Source: Argyresthia goedartella
Lineage: Eukaryota; Arthropoda; Insecta; Lepidoptera; Argyresthiidae
DNA: 64,000 nucleotides
Direction: 5' to 3'
Assembly: GCA_949825045.1 (NCBI GenBank)
Contig: OX463807.1
Coordinates: 39,328,749 to 39,392,748, forward strand
Below the pieces are notes generated by a model. The model was not told the origin of the DNA. It was given only the letters and a program-made list of their open reading frames with translations, and searched no databases. The translations under genes and the position numbers were made by a program. Shown piece by piece: positions 11,880 to 23,280 of the stretch. Within the stretch, counting starts at the first letter, position 1. Each line of letters starts with the position of its first letter.

Positions 11880-12541
11880 GTGCTTCTCAGTCTCTCCTAC
11901 GCAGAGTATATCGTGGACCTCAGGACGGCGTAGAAATGAACATCTGAGGAGGATGCGGAATGCAGCGTTGTATTGAATCCTCAGGGTTTTATACGCTTTT
12001 CTCGAGTAGTTGATCCACAGGTGGCATGGATTTTGGAAATATGCTTTAAAAATGGTAACTTTAATCTCTTGGTTACACCTGTGGAGTATGCGTGCAAGTT
12101 TGTTGCATCTGACTGAGAGAGAGCCCTCTTTTCCCGTTCAATGTCGCCATCATATCTGAGATCTTCTGTCAGTATGTGGCCAAGATACTTAAAAACGCTC
12201 CACAATACGAACTCGAGAACCATTTAGGATGATCTGAGGCATGCCTGCATGAGGGTGCACCCTCCCTTGTCCTTAATTCTCCTTAATAATGATCATTTCC
12301 GTTTTCAAGAAATTATACTTCAGTCCGTGCTCATCCGTATAATGCCCACAGACTGACAGCAGCTTTCTCAAACTCTCGTAGGAGCCTAAGGAGCACCATG
12401 TAGTCTGCATAGCTGAGGTTGTTTACACAAACACCTAAAACATGAGAGCTGACCTTGGTACTCCTCAGCCTCCTAATCAGCTCAATGACGTAGAAATTGA
12501 AGAGGTCCGGAGAAGTGAGCCACCCTGACAAACCCCGCATT
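11880..12541 (-). pseudogene. LINE reverse transcriptase fragment
   Basis: Minus-strand segments read RGLSGWLTSPDLFNFYV then NNLSYADYMVLL, the region around the polymerase YADD box with the second catalytic Asp changed to Tyr. About 300 bp further on come FKYLGHILTED and DGDIEREKRALS, then QYNAAFRI near 11930, which are thumb and C-terminal segments of a lepidopteran LINE type. Frameshifts separate the parts. The 5' side joins the ~310-bp repeat array directly at about 12545. I cannot fix the LINE clade. Confidence 0.72.
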
Positions 12542-12544
12542 CTA

Positions 12545-13290
12545 GCCTATATTCACATGAGATCAAAATCGGAAACCTCGTATTTCGGTAACTTTCGGAG
12601 TCCTCTTCCTATTAAAATAAAGTCCTACCTTCTTATGCGTTCCATTCCTTATGCGCTTGTTTACCTCGACGACATTGTTGTCGTTTTTTTTTTCTCAGAT
12701 ACTATATGACATACAGATGTTTTGATTACTTTCCCTGGGGGGTCAAAATCGCCTCCTTGAACGCGTTTCTCCTCGTCCTCCTTGAATTAGTTTCAACAAT
12801 ATACTAGCACTGTTGGGCTAGTGTTTGCAGATTACACTCAAATTATGTTCGAATGTTTTGTCATCTTACGTCGAAACCACATGAGTAAAAAATCGGAAAC
12901 CTCGTATTTCGGTAACTTTCGGAGTCCTCTGCCTACTAAAATAAAGTCCTAACTTCTCATGCGTTCCATTCCTTATGCGCTTGTTTACCTTGACGACATT
13001 GTTGCCGTTGTTTTTATTTTTTTTCTCAGAAACTATATGACATACAGATGTTTTGATAACATTTTCGGTGGGGTCAAAATCGGGCCCGTAAACGCTATGA
13101 GTTTCAACTTTTTACTCGCATGTATTGGGCTGGTATTTGTAACTTTTTTTTTTTTTACTAAAACTAAGCGAGGTCAAAATCTGAAACTTCGTATTTGGGG
13201 GGGTCCAAAAAAGGTCTAAATCGTCTAAAATTTTAGAGCCGTTCCTAAGAAGTGTTGGGCTAACTTCACATCACTATCTCCGAGGCTTTC
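12545..13290. repeat. Right array of the ~310-bp repeat, inverted relative to the left array
   Basis: Reverse complement of this stretch is collinear with 6103-6810, from GATGTGAAGTTAGCCC at the outer edge to TTTTGATCTCATGTG at the inner edge, with scattered substitutions and small indels (for example an AAGGAGGACGAGGAG insertion near 12775). Together the two arrays form an inverted pair enclosing 5.7 kb. Confidence 0.85.
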
Positions 13291-13559
13291 GGCCTCGACG
13301 AGAAATGAACCTACTACCTGTTTCGCTACATCACGTCCCTTGAGCGGCCACCAGGTTCGTAGTATTGTAGACAATACTTGAGGGCCTACATGAAGTAGAA
13401 AATTGTGCTGAAATCCGAAAATTGTTCGAGTGAATGTGCATTTTTTGTCATTAATAAATGTTTCAGAGTTATCCAACCTACCCCAATAAAATTGCGACTA
13501 TCGGAGAATATATAATTAAATCGATGAATTAACGGGAAAAAATACCGTTATTAATCGTT
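13291..13559. other. No gene seen
   Basis: Unrecognised sequence between the repeat array and the (GTCC)n-bearing element. Confidence 0.4.
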
Positions 13560-13975
13560 CTTGGGCTTCCGTACCCGAAGGGTGCCAAACGGGACCCTAT
13601 TACTAAGCCTCCGTTGTCCGTCCGTCCGTCCGTCCGTCCGTCCGTCCTTCTGTCACCAGGCTGTACCTCATGAACCGTGATAGTTAGACAGTTGAAATTT
13701 TCACAAATGATGTATTTCTGTTGCCGCTATAGCAAAAAACAGAATAAAATAAATTTTTAAGTGGGACCCCATACAACAATTATTTCAAAACCACATCCAA
13801 ACTTATGAATGCACCTGGTTACAAACATGGGTAGTGAAAGTTGCGACACCAATAACTTTGTAAACAACATTTTGCAATGTAAAATCCAAACTATTCTCTC
13901 CACACCATCCTTACCACTGTACAATGGTACGGGACCCTTCGTGCTCGAGTTCGACTCGCACTTTACGATATTTTT
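13560..13975. repeat. Dispersed repeat carrying a (GTCC)n microsatellite
   Basis: A run of about eight GTCC units at 13616-13650 is followed by TGTCACCAGGCTGTACCTCATGAACCGTGATAG-type sequence (given here only as a short description of its start and end), a block I recognise as a common arthropod repeat. The outer parts hold facing phrases CCGTACCCGAAGGGTGCC near 13570 and GTACGGGACCCTTCGTGC near 13928. Microsatellite-bearing elements of this sort are known from Lepidoptera; I cannot name the family with certainty. Confidence 0.65.
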
Positions 13976-14209
13976 TATCTGTGATCAGATGACTTGAAAC
14001 GCGGTCTCTTATTAATTATTTTGGCCAACTGAAATAGATCGTCTAGTAAATTAGAACTCCGACTACATGTGAAATAAGTAACCCTAATTCTAGAGGTATG
14101 AGTAAGAGGTGCTGTCAACTTAGACAATAGATTTTAAACTAGGAATGTTTTAAGTCGAATAATGAATCATTTTAAAATTTCAATAAAAGTAACATAACAC
14201 ATAGCGTCA

Positions 14210-14465
14210 CGCCTTTTGCATTTTCAGCAGTCACAATCGTGCCCACGTTCAGCTAGTTATTTACGACTCCATTTTACGCGACAGGGGATTAGCCCATCGT
14301 CGCAGCTATGGAGAAATGAAGGTTTCCTCACGATATTTTTCAGTATAATATACTTGAGATTAATTAATTAGCTCATTGGTACATGGTCAGGAATCGAACC
14401 TGCATCTCCTGTGTGAGAAGCAAGCGTGAATCCCTTTGAACCACGGAACTCTTTCAATAAAGTAT
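14210..14465 (-). mobile_element. tRNA-derived SINE
   Basis: On the minus strand the start of the repeat, at about 14460-14385, has a pol III A box (TGGTTCAAAGG) and B box (GGTTCGATTCC) at tRNA-like spacing. The body contains the core GTTTCCTCACGAT near 14325, a phrase seen in many lepidopteran SINEs. The head is not a functional tRNA. Confidence 0.65.
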
Positions 14466-15000
14466 ATAATTATATATTTCCTCACTAACAAGTATAACAC
14501 CTATCAAATTCTATGAATGTAATAAATACATTTAGAATTGAGATCCATATTATTATCGATTTTAATTCAAATAAAATAAAACAAAAAATATTAGAATAAT
14601 AAAAGAAAGTTTAATATTTATAAAATTTGGAAGGAATACCCCTGCCACTTGTTCGGTATTCTACCCAGATATATCTACAAAACTATTTTTTCTGTAAAAA
14701 GGGTAGCTGTATAATTAATATGAATTCGATTTAATCATAGATTCACCGGATTGGGATGGGGTGTGACCCACAGATGTCTCAACATCTCAATACTCAATGC
14801 TCTGTGGGTGGGTGCAATGACCGCTCACGATAGGATTATATATTTGTGAATGACATTCAACTATATCATTAGTCATATCCGATATTTACGTAGTCTCAAA
14901 TAATCCAGAACTTTGAAAACCCTCTTAATAACTTAATTCAGAACTCTTCCAAAATTACTTATTATTTAATGTTTATCAGAAGCAATCGAAACAACATTAA
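14466..15000. other. No gene seen
   Basis: AT-rich DNA without recognisable elements. Confidence 0.4.
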
Positions 15001-15023
15001 TCTTATATTTGATATAGGTTATT

Positions 15024-16308
15024 CCCAGCTCAGCCAATTTATTGTTCTAAAATATTCCCAACTCAGACAACCTTTCTATTTTATTTAAAAAGTATTCCCA
15101 ACTCAGTCAAGCGAAACAAGTTATACATATTTACTTTAAAGGTACAGTCGACGACTTAACCCATTGTCCTTCACACCATTTCCAGCTCGGGGTGGCACAC
15201 ATTTGGCCACTTATTCATAATCTATTTTGATTATTATTTGATCTCTCATATATGTATCCGAACAACCGTATATACCCGAACAAGGAACAGGCAACCTATA
15301 CAAGGATGTGTAGCCTGTTGAAAACATGGAATCAATCCTCCTAAAGTGATTGATACCTTCGAAACTGCAGCAATTAACGCTCTGTATATATGTGCATAAC
15401 CAAACCAAGAAAAACATGCAAAATGAAATACAAATTTGTAAATTTTTGAAGCAGTACACGAAAAATCATTTCAATATGGCGGAAGTTTTAGAAAAATGGT
15501 CATATTATTGTTAGTTTGTTTTTAATGTGTTATTTTTTTATTGTTTATGGGTAATAATAATTTCTTACTTATTTTTTTGATGATTTTGTACCTATTTAAT
15601 GAAAATGATTAATACTATTTAGGTGCTTTATTTATAAATCTACATATTCTTAATCCACTTAGGGCCACCGCACACGGAGCAACTGCTTGCTGGAATATGT
15701 ATGACACTTTCTCTATTTCTTCTTCTTCTTTGTATGAAGTTTGATTCCAGTTGGTAACTGCAGTTGCTCTATTTGCGGAGGCCACTTTACTCCACCTCTT
15801 TCGTATTACCCTACCGGAGATTTGTGACAGCTAGGTGTATGAAGTCTACTGTTAAGCGCTATATTAGCATGTTATAGTAATGTTCATCCACGACGGTTCG
15901 TGACGTAGCTATCTGCTCTGTCTTTCAGCAGAAAGCCCCGATAAAAGAGAAAGATGCAGATAGCTACGCCACGCGCCGTCGTGGATGAATACTCTACTAT
16001 AAAAAATCCGATACGGTAATAAAAGCCACATTTAATTTTATATTACACGTAGTTCATTTACAATACATTTAGTTCAATACATTTCTGTCAAAGTAAAAAA
16101 AACAGGCTACGCTATTCCATACCATGTATTAAGCCAAAATATCGCAAATCATCGCGACTATACTTTTATGATACATAAGGATGTGTCCAGTTCGGAACAA
16201 ATGTATGACGAAATTATTTTGTCTGACTTAGGAATATAAAAATAATATTTTTAGAAAACATACTATGGATTTTGAAAACTGGCTGTGTTGGAAATTGGCT
16301 GAGCTGGG
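15024..16308. mobile_element. Candidate non-autonomous DNA element with matching ends
   Basis: CCCAGCTCAGCCAATTT at 15024-15040 recurs as its exact reverse complement at 16292-16308. The left end also has TTCCCAACTCAG at about 15055 and 15095, and the right end has a related AACACAGCCAGTTTT just inside. Repeated subterminal motifs at facing ends suggest transposase binding sites. No transposase is encoded and the true ends and target duplication are undefined. Confidence 0.4.
15872..16001. repeat. Long hairpin (54-bp arms)
   Basis: Arms 15872-15925 and 15948-16001 pair with few mismatches (TTCATCCACGACGG against CCGTCGTGGATGAA, and CGTAGCTATCTGC against GCAGATAGCTACG). The loop is about 22 nt. 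It lies inside the candidate element 15024-16308. Confidence 0.8.
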
Positions 16309-16861
16309 AAAATCCCTTTCATATCATAGGCAACTTTCATATTAATAGCCGCAATATTTTCACAGATAAAGTGATGTTCCGAGAGTCCGATAAATCATTG
16401 TTTCCTGATGGGTTTAAACGCATGTTCTAAACTTATTGATTACCGTGTTAGCCAAAAATGTTTCCTCTTTTTTATAATAGTAGATCAAAAGTTAAAAAAC
16501 CCCAACAATAGCTGTATAGTATGTAGTTAAAAAACGACAAAAAATTCCAGCAAAAACTCAATTCAAATCAAACAGTAAGAGGTTCTAGAAAACACGGTTC
16601 AAATACCTTTCAAATTAATCAATAAAATATTCTAGGAAACATAATTTAATTAACATTAAAATCAAATGTTAGAAGATTCTAAAAACACAATAATGCACAC
16701 AGCACAAATTAAACAATTAGAGAAAATCTAACTACAATCTAAGTATAACTATTAAAGTCAGCACAATTTTAATAAAAATTTAGTTGTTAGAAAATAAAAT
16801 AAAATTTTAGGTATAGTCAATATGCCGTCAATTTTACTGAAATGGGACCAAACTATTATTT
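16309..16861. other. No gene seen
   Basis: AT-rich sequence without recognised elements. Confidence 0.4.
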
Positions 16862-17236
16862 TATTTTTCGTTAAAATCTGCTTGTTATTAGTTGGAGTAT
16901 GTATGTAAATTATACTCATACAATTCATTACATAATCCATTTTAATCTAAAAAAGAGTTTCGTTAAAATGTGCTTGTTATTAGTTGGAGTAAGTATGTAA
17001 ATTATACTCATACAATTCATTACATAATCCATTTTAATCTAAAAAAGAGTTTCGTTTAAATGTGCTTGTTATTAGTTGGAGTAAGTATGTAAATTATACT
17101 CATACAATTCATTACATAATCCATTTTCATCTAAAAAAGAGTTTCGTGAAAATATGCTTGTTATTAGTTGGAGTAAGTATGTAAATTATACTTAGACAAT
17201 TCATTACATAGTCAATTTTAATCTAAAAAGAGTTTC
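16862..17236. repeat. Tandem repeat, 92-bp unit, four copies
   Basis: GAGTTTCG recurs at 16955, 17047 and 17139, with GAGTTTCC at 17230, giving periods of 92, 92 and 91. Each unit contains GTATGTAAATTATAC, a short palindromic core. Copies differ by only a few bases. Confidence 0.92.
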
Positions 17237-17517
17237 CCACCTTTACACCTTGCAACTTTATTAACAACAATCACAATTCACTTCTTTTTAGACAATGGCT
17301 AGGATTTTTATGTCATATATATATATCACTGCACTTGTTCGTCACCCGGTCTTAATAAGAAACACTGAATTTAATTAAGGTAAATAAGGTTAAAGGCGAT
17401 TTCTTAAAACTTGAACAAAATTCTATGGTGGTTCGAGAAAAGATGTAGAGTCTGCATTAATCATTTTCTAGAAATCCTAATTTTTAAATACAAACCAATT
17501 TCACAACAATTATAAGC
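17237..17517. other. No gene seen
   Basis: AT-rich sequence; nothing recognised. Confidence 0.4.
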
Positions 17518-17635
17518 AGCCTAGGTTTGCTGGTAGAAACCTCTCTTTAGAGATAAGCTCGCCTTTGCTCATAAACTGTTTTGTTACCTTACTATTATGA
17601 TTTCTTTGCAATAAAGAATATGAAATATGAAATTG
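17518..17635 (+). mobile_element. LINE 3'-end remnant
   Basis: The phrase GGTTTGCTGGTAGAAACC followed by TTTAGAGATAAGCTCGCC and then TTTCTTTGCAATAAAGAATA resembles a 3' terminus shared by many lepidopteran LINE copies, including the AATAAA signal. Only about 115 bp remain. Confidence 0.45.
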
Positions 17636-18954
17636 TCGACATTCCCTAACATCGGTATCTTCAATAATTATTTATGCAATCTATCGCGACCTACCTGTAA
17701 CTCCCATTTACTTGGGCACTCATGGAAAGAAAGTTAAGAAACAAGACAAAGACATCTTCCGTTCTACACACATAGATACTCATTTTACATATCTAAACAC
17801 GGAAATTAATTAAGAAACCTCAATACAACCTTCCTCTCATGTCTCAACCCACGTTATGTACCCATAACTGTCTACTCAACTACCCATGCATCTAGTAAAT
17901 AATTCCATCTAAATAATTCCATAATCATATTTAATACCTACATTCATTTCACCATAGGGTGTCAATGCCAATTCGTATCCTACCAAACAGACATCTATCT
18001 ACTTACTAACGAAAATATTTCACATAGGTGGGTATTTAATTAAATGAGTGTCTTATTATACCTACCTAACAAAAAATATCGCATTACTCACCCTCATAAT
18101 CCCTCCCGTAATGCGTATCTTATTTGATGAAGATCACCAGAAAATTTCTGCATGTTTTCTTTATCTGAGAAATACAAATAGCTACTGATATAATAATTAA
18201 AAATCCCCGTATAAATCCCGGAGTTCTGTTAGGTACACATTTTTGAGCTCCTTCATCACACCAGCTGGATGGTACAGTCAAGATCACGTGAAGTCACCCC
18301 CTTGACATACAATTGTAGAACTTATAATACCTATAACATACGAAGTAAATACGCTCCAACGTTCAAAAGGGGTGATTCTACCTGTTCTTGACTGTACCAT
18401 AGATATACTCAAATATCTTGTCAAAACAAATCCCCAGGATTCCAGCACCCACCGTCGAGCTCCATCCATCATCATACTAGCTTGATAGTACCATTAGAAC
18501 ATCTCGGCACATCTACTTTCCAATAAAAAGCAGTACACATTCAAATCGGTTCCCCCGTTTACGCGCTGCGTGGCCAGGACCAGACAGACACACAGACTGA
18601 CGCACACGTCAAACTTACAACACCCTTTTTTCCTTCGTCGGGCGGGGGGCTTAATATAAACCAGTTTTACAGATAAACCAGTTCAGTGAATTGATAATAT
18701 TCAGAATTAGAAATAGCTACATTTTCTCTTTATTGAATTTTTCTATTTTAGAAGATACTTTATCACAGTATATTGCAGTATAATAGTAAGAGCTCCTAAT
18801 TGGCCTATTTTTGGTACAAGTATTTTATGTATTGTGCTGTGGGCTCACATCCCAAATAAAAAAATATGTAAGGTACTTCCTACACTAAGACTTGTATCGG
18901 GTTGTGAATTTTGATGTACTATTATTGCCAATATCACTGTCATCTTCATCAACT
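17636..18954. other. No gene; short dispersed-repeat fragment near 18560-18655
   Basis: Mostly unrecognised. The stretch around 18560-18655 (CAGACAGACACACAGACTGACG ... GTCAAACTTACAACACCC) looks like a widespread lepidopteran repeat fragment. Confidence 0.35.
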
Positions 18955-19022
18955 GTAATAGTAGTTTATGTGACTGCTACATAATGGCGGGAATTGTCAC
19001 ATCATCTTCATCATCATCATCA
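18955..19022. repeat. Dispersed repeat family A, copy 2, left part
   Basis: TAGTTTATGTGACTGCTACATAATGG matches the start of copy 1 at about 7042. The copy resumes at 20986 after the hAT insertion. Confidence 0.7.
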
Positions 19023-19681
19023 CATATCATCAGTGGTCGGCGTTAGGTGTGCTATTTCGCGGAATTCATGAATGCTAGCATAATGTGGACATGCATTTAT
19101 TCCGGGATTAGATCGTGTTTTCCGGGATTCGCATTTAATTATTAATTATAGAGGAAACAAATTTGTAACTTGGTATTTAACCCTCGGGGTGCGTGGTTAG
19201 TAAAAGTCACATGGCGTGCCTGGTGGGTCCGCTGAACCCTAAAATTATAAATTAATAATAAATAAAAATTATAAATAAATTATTAATAAAAAATATTAAT
19301 AAACCATTTTTTATTTATTAATATTAAAAGTATCGCCGCGCGCCTGGTTGGGTCCCTCAGGCCCGAGTACGCAGAAAACGCACATTACTTGAACACAAAC
19401 GCGTTGCAAATTGCGGGAAGGGTGGTAATCTGACTAAAGAAATATTTTCGATTTCTGGAAGTGACGGGTCTGTCAGACCCACCAGACACCCCAAGGGTTA
19501 AACGTGAAATATTGTCATCAGCAATGTATAATTCCGGCAAATTTCTTAGCACACTGTATGAAACAATCGCAAAACGCACGTGTTGAATGAGGAACCAATC
19601 GCGTGCGTCTCAAAGCAATGCGCGCCAACCAGCGCCCGATATAGCTATAACAAAGGCCTCTCGCCTCCGTGAATTGAGTAT

Positions 19682-20420
19682 GTGGCTCAAGCAGTCAGTC
19701 TTATGTCAGAGAAAAATCGTTCAGAATATCCAGATACACTAATCGAAAACGTAAAAAATATATTTTTAAAGGCTTCATATAGAGTCAAAATTTTACAAGA
19801 GAAATGTCCCAATGTTTCCTTACCTCCCAAGCCCGTAATTACGAGGTGGGGCACATGGTTACAGGCAGCTGACTATTATGCTAAACATTTTGAAAGTATA
19901 AAAAACGTGCTTTCTTTTTTGAGAGCTGCAGATGCATTATCAATCCGAAACACAAAAAATATACTAGAAAAAGAAAATCTTCAGAGAGATTTGACATGTA
20001 TATCAGAAAACTATAGCACAATTCAAATCGCTTTATTATAATTACAAAAACAAAATTTATCTATAATAGATGCAATTGAAATTTTGGACGAAGTACGGAC
20101 AGTTTTAGAGTGGACTGCGTCAGACCTTGCAAAAGAAAAATTGGAACAAGTACTATCAAGAAATCCAGACTTAGAAATTATTAGGGGTTTAAGTGAAAAT
20201 TTATCATGAGGAGAACTTATCGAGGCCGACATTTTAAATTCAAGATATGCGCCCTTGACTTCTGTAGACGTGGAACGTTCTGTTTCTATTTACAAATGGA
20301 TCTTATATGTTAAAAGAAATTATTTAAAATTAGAAAATATTGAGAAAATTATTGTATTTTTTTTAATAATGATGATGACGATGACTGGTCTAGTTCTTAT
20401 TCTACTGAAGAAGATATAGA
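19682..20420 (+). pseudogene. hAT transposase, C-terminal remnant
   Basis: One plus-strand frame, broken by a TAA at 20039-20041 and a TGA at 20207-20209, reads VITRWGTWLQAADYYAKHFE near residue 55 and later RYAPLTSVDVERSVSIYKWIL, the hAT dimerisation/C-terminal signature. The BED zinc finger and the first catalytic aspartates are absent, consistent with an internal deletion derivative that would depend on enzyme made elsewhere. Confidence 0.85.
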
Positions 20421-20576
20421 ATGAAATGGTCAATAGTTTAAGTTATTTGTATAACATCAAATTATATGTAAAAATAAATGTTGATTAATACTTTTGATTA
20501 TTTAAATACCTATCTTGGTAAAACAATTCTATTTTCACCATTTGTTCTTAACTAAATAAGACCTAATGTATAACCT

Positions 20577-20725
20577 GTATACACCTGCGGGCGTAGCATG
20601 ATAGCCATTATGTCAACGCGCCGCGGAAAGTGCGGGACAGAGCTATTTATACCGCATCGCTGTGTCCGGCACTTTCCGCGGCGCGTGTCGACATAATGGT
20701 TGTCATGCTAGGCTTGCTGGTGTAT
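20577..20725. repeat. GC-rich hairpin inside the hAT element
   Basis: Arms of about 65 bp: GTAGCATGATAGCCATTATG and GCGCCGCGGAAAGTGC on the left pair with GCACTTTCCGCGGCGCG and CATAATGGTTGTCATGC on the right. The loop is about 25 nt. Base composition is much richer in GC than the surroundings. Confidence 0.8.
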
Positions 20726-20985
20726 CCATAAATTTAACTCGCGTCAATCTTTTTGGCTTCCCCTGAAGTTAGTGCAGTCCGATGCGCAGAACGCGAAATC
20801 GGTGTCAGTGGGTCGGCGCGGGGTGGGGGGAGAAAGATTGACGTGAGCTGCACTAACAATTAACAATTAAAGGGAAATATTGCTACCTATAAATTAATGA
20901 ATTTTCGAATCCCGGAATCCCGGGGTATATCCATATTATTCATAACGTCATTCACCCCAAATAGCACACCTAACGCCGACCACTG

Positions 20986-21310
20986 CATATCATAAGCTCT
21001 CTTTGATGTGTTCAGGAACCGCATGTTCGACCGGCATTGTGGCATTGATCATTGTTTTGCAGTTGTTTAGCTTATTCGGTGGTACCAACTTCACAGACAA
21101 ACTAGAGGCGGCAAGCAGGCGGGCGTCGGCGTTCGAAATTTAAATGTAATAATTTGATAAATTTTGGTACATTATGGTCATAATGAACAATATTCAGATA
21201 ACAAATGAGTTTTTACCAAGAAGTTTATCATTATGCTGGTCGTAACGTGTGGTTTTTTGACGTAGTAAAGAAGATTTATGATACGTGTATAGATAAAGAA
21301 TATAAAACTC
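20986..21310. repeat. Dispersed repeat family A, copy 2, right part
   Basis: CATATCATAAGCTCTCTTTG through GGGCGTCGGCGTTCGAAATT to TTTATGATACGTGTATAG matches copy 1 at about 7166-7510. Confidence 0.75.
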
Positions 21311-22937
21311 GTGATTATAATTGTGGAAATATTGCATATCATTGTATTACCTTAAGCGCACGAGTCACATTATTATAACTACAAGTGTAAAGGTTGACTT
21401 GCTGTTGACTGTTCCTATGTACCTAGGTTTATATAGGTGATTGATAATCTAAGATAGTGAAAGGTAATTATAAAAACAATAATACAACAAAATTAAAGTC
21501 AAAACTTACCATTATTTTCATACACCATCATCAGCATTCTTCTCGCCCGAGGATTTACGGACTCTTTACGAGGTTTATTCATCTTTGACACTCTTTGACA
21601 CAGATAACATTTATAAACAGGCACTAACTAATTTTCAGACAGGTAATTAAAAAATTTACTAATTGACGATCGATTACAAGATAACAACACCGCACCTGTT
21701 GACGCAACAATCGGTAATGGACGTAAATAAACAAAAGTAAAGGGTCCCTTGATTCAAGCAAAATTGACCGTTTACCGCGTAGGCATGACGCTACCATCAA
21801 GCATTCTGCTGCATGACGGAGATTGGCAGAAATTTTGATCAAAGGGGCTGATTGATGCGTGTGCTTGACGGCCCATGAAGCGGCTTGACGGGCACTAAAT
21901 GCATTACTCGGTGCGCGCATCTCGTGATGCAGATCGGTAGTCGAATGTATCGTGCGGCTTGATGGGCCTGTCAAGTGTCCTATTCAATCAAAATTGATAT
22001 CAAGCATGCTTGTAAAGCAATATTGATCGTCTCCGGGACCCAGGCGGGGGGCTCATCATGGGTGGCGACGATGCCATACTTCTCGAATTCATACGCAAAA
22101 ATTAGAGTAACGTTTATTATCATCAGCGTAGGGATAAAATAACTAGGGAAACGACGTTACCGCTTCGATAAAATATTGTTTGCTTTGTTAATAGGCTATT
22201 ACTGAAAAAATATTCTTTGAACAAAACGGTAATCTATTTTGCTGCTTGAGTAAGCTGTTCAATGTTTTGCAATGTAGCATTACTGTAAAGCGGATAAAAA
22301 CTTTTCATCTGAATAAAGACTTATTGTGTGGTTGCAGTCTCAGCAAGCTTTTTAATATAATGTAATGTGATATTACTGCCTAGGGGATTAAAATATTTCA
22401 CCAGAACAAAGGCGTAATGGTCGTTGCAGTTTTGGCACAGAGGAAATTTATCACTAAGAGTCATCGATGTTTTTGCCCTGCCTTTTTTTCCGTAGAATAA
22501 AGTAGTGTTTTTTATAACATCTTTTGTACTGCACTGAAAAATGTAAAAAAAATACGGCGATGTAACATGCCTCGGAAAATGCGTTTCTGCAATAACATTA
22601 AAAGGTGGTTATGCCACTTTTCCGCTTTGTTCGTCGGACAGTGCGATATACAATTTCATATATATATTTTCATGTAAGGTGGGCAAGCAAATTTGGTTAA
22701 ATTGTTAAAGAATATTTGAAATAGAATAGAATGCAATTTATTTACTGTATCAGCAAAAACACATTAAAACTCATAAAAATAATAAAATAAAAGTTACACA
22801 ATGCAAAACACAGACATAAAATCCACAAAAACAAGACAAAAAATATAATTAATTACAAATTCATATCAATATTCTTCAAAGATACCCCCACAAAATGTTT
22901 TGAGTGATTTCACTGCTATGTGCACATGCTGCGACAG
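21311..22937. other. No gene recognised
   Basis: A segment at 21748-22050 is bounded by GGGTCCC and GGGACCC and contains facing AAGCAAAATTGA / TCAATCAAAATTGA phrases, perhaps an old element. At 22240-22440 two degenerate copies of a ~100-bp phrase (GTAGCATTACTGTAAAGCGG ... GTGATATTACTGCCTAGGGG) follow each other. Confidence 0.35.
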
Positions 22938-23280
22938 CAGGCGGCCTCTGTGGCGCAGCGGTTGTGGCTCTGCCTACCATGCGAGAGGTCCCGGGTTCGA
23001 TCCCCGACTGGGGGTAAAGAAAAAAAAAAAAAAAAAACATCCCCAGGTCTTGGATGTTTATATGTGTGTGACGTCGCTGTTTCCGATTACCACGACACAG
23101 GGTATCCTAGTGTGGGGCCAGAAGCAATGTATGTGCCTGTATGTAAATGTTTATGTTTATGTTTATGTTTAAAAGGGCTCAGACTCAGCATTGTGTCACA
23201 GGAAATTCTGTGGCGCAATGAACGGAGGGAGAAATTGTCACGATCTTGTTGGAATGTATACTAAGAGAGGAGGAGAATCT
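22938..23280 (+). mobile_element. tRNA-derived SINE
   Basis: The head at about 22942-23015 has an A box (TGGCGCAGCGG) and a B box (GGTTCGATCCC) at tRNA spacing. An A-rich run follows at 23020-23038, then a body with CACGACACAGGGTATCCTAG and a TTTATG tandem tail near 23150-23170. The body recurs without the head at 8185-8270. The acceptor stem does not pair well enough to call a functional tRNA. Confidence 0.75.

Larger units (their letters stand above)
19031..20985 (+). mobile_element. hAT DNA transposon, non-autonomous, with perfect TSD
   Basis: Facing ends CAGTGGTCGGCGTTAGGTG (from 19031) and its reverse complement ending at 20985 form terminal inverted repeats of about 27 bp. The eight bases CATATCAT stand immediately outside on both sides (19023-19030 and 20986-20993), the target duplication expected for hAT. 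The insertion splits a copy of family A. The 1955-bp body holds the C-terminal half of a transposase, a large hairpin and palindromes near the ends, but lacks the transposase N-terminus. Confidence 0.95.

Noticed and set aside
12653..13010. ALVYLDDIV motif in the ~310-bp repeat, resembling an RT catalytic box
   Set aside because: Occurs in each repeat unit, with no other RT motif around it in the same frame; most likely chance.
22942..23015. tRNA gene
   Set aside because: A and B boxes are present, but acceptor pairing is poor and it is followed by an A-run and SINE body; called a SINE head.
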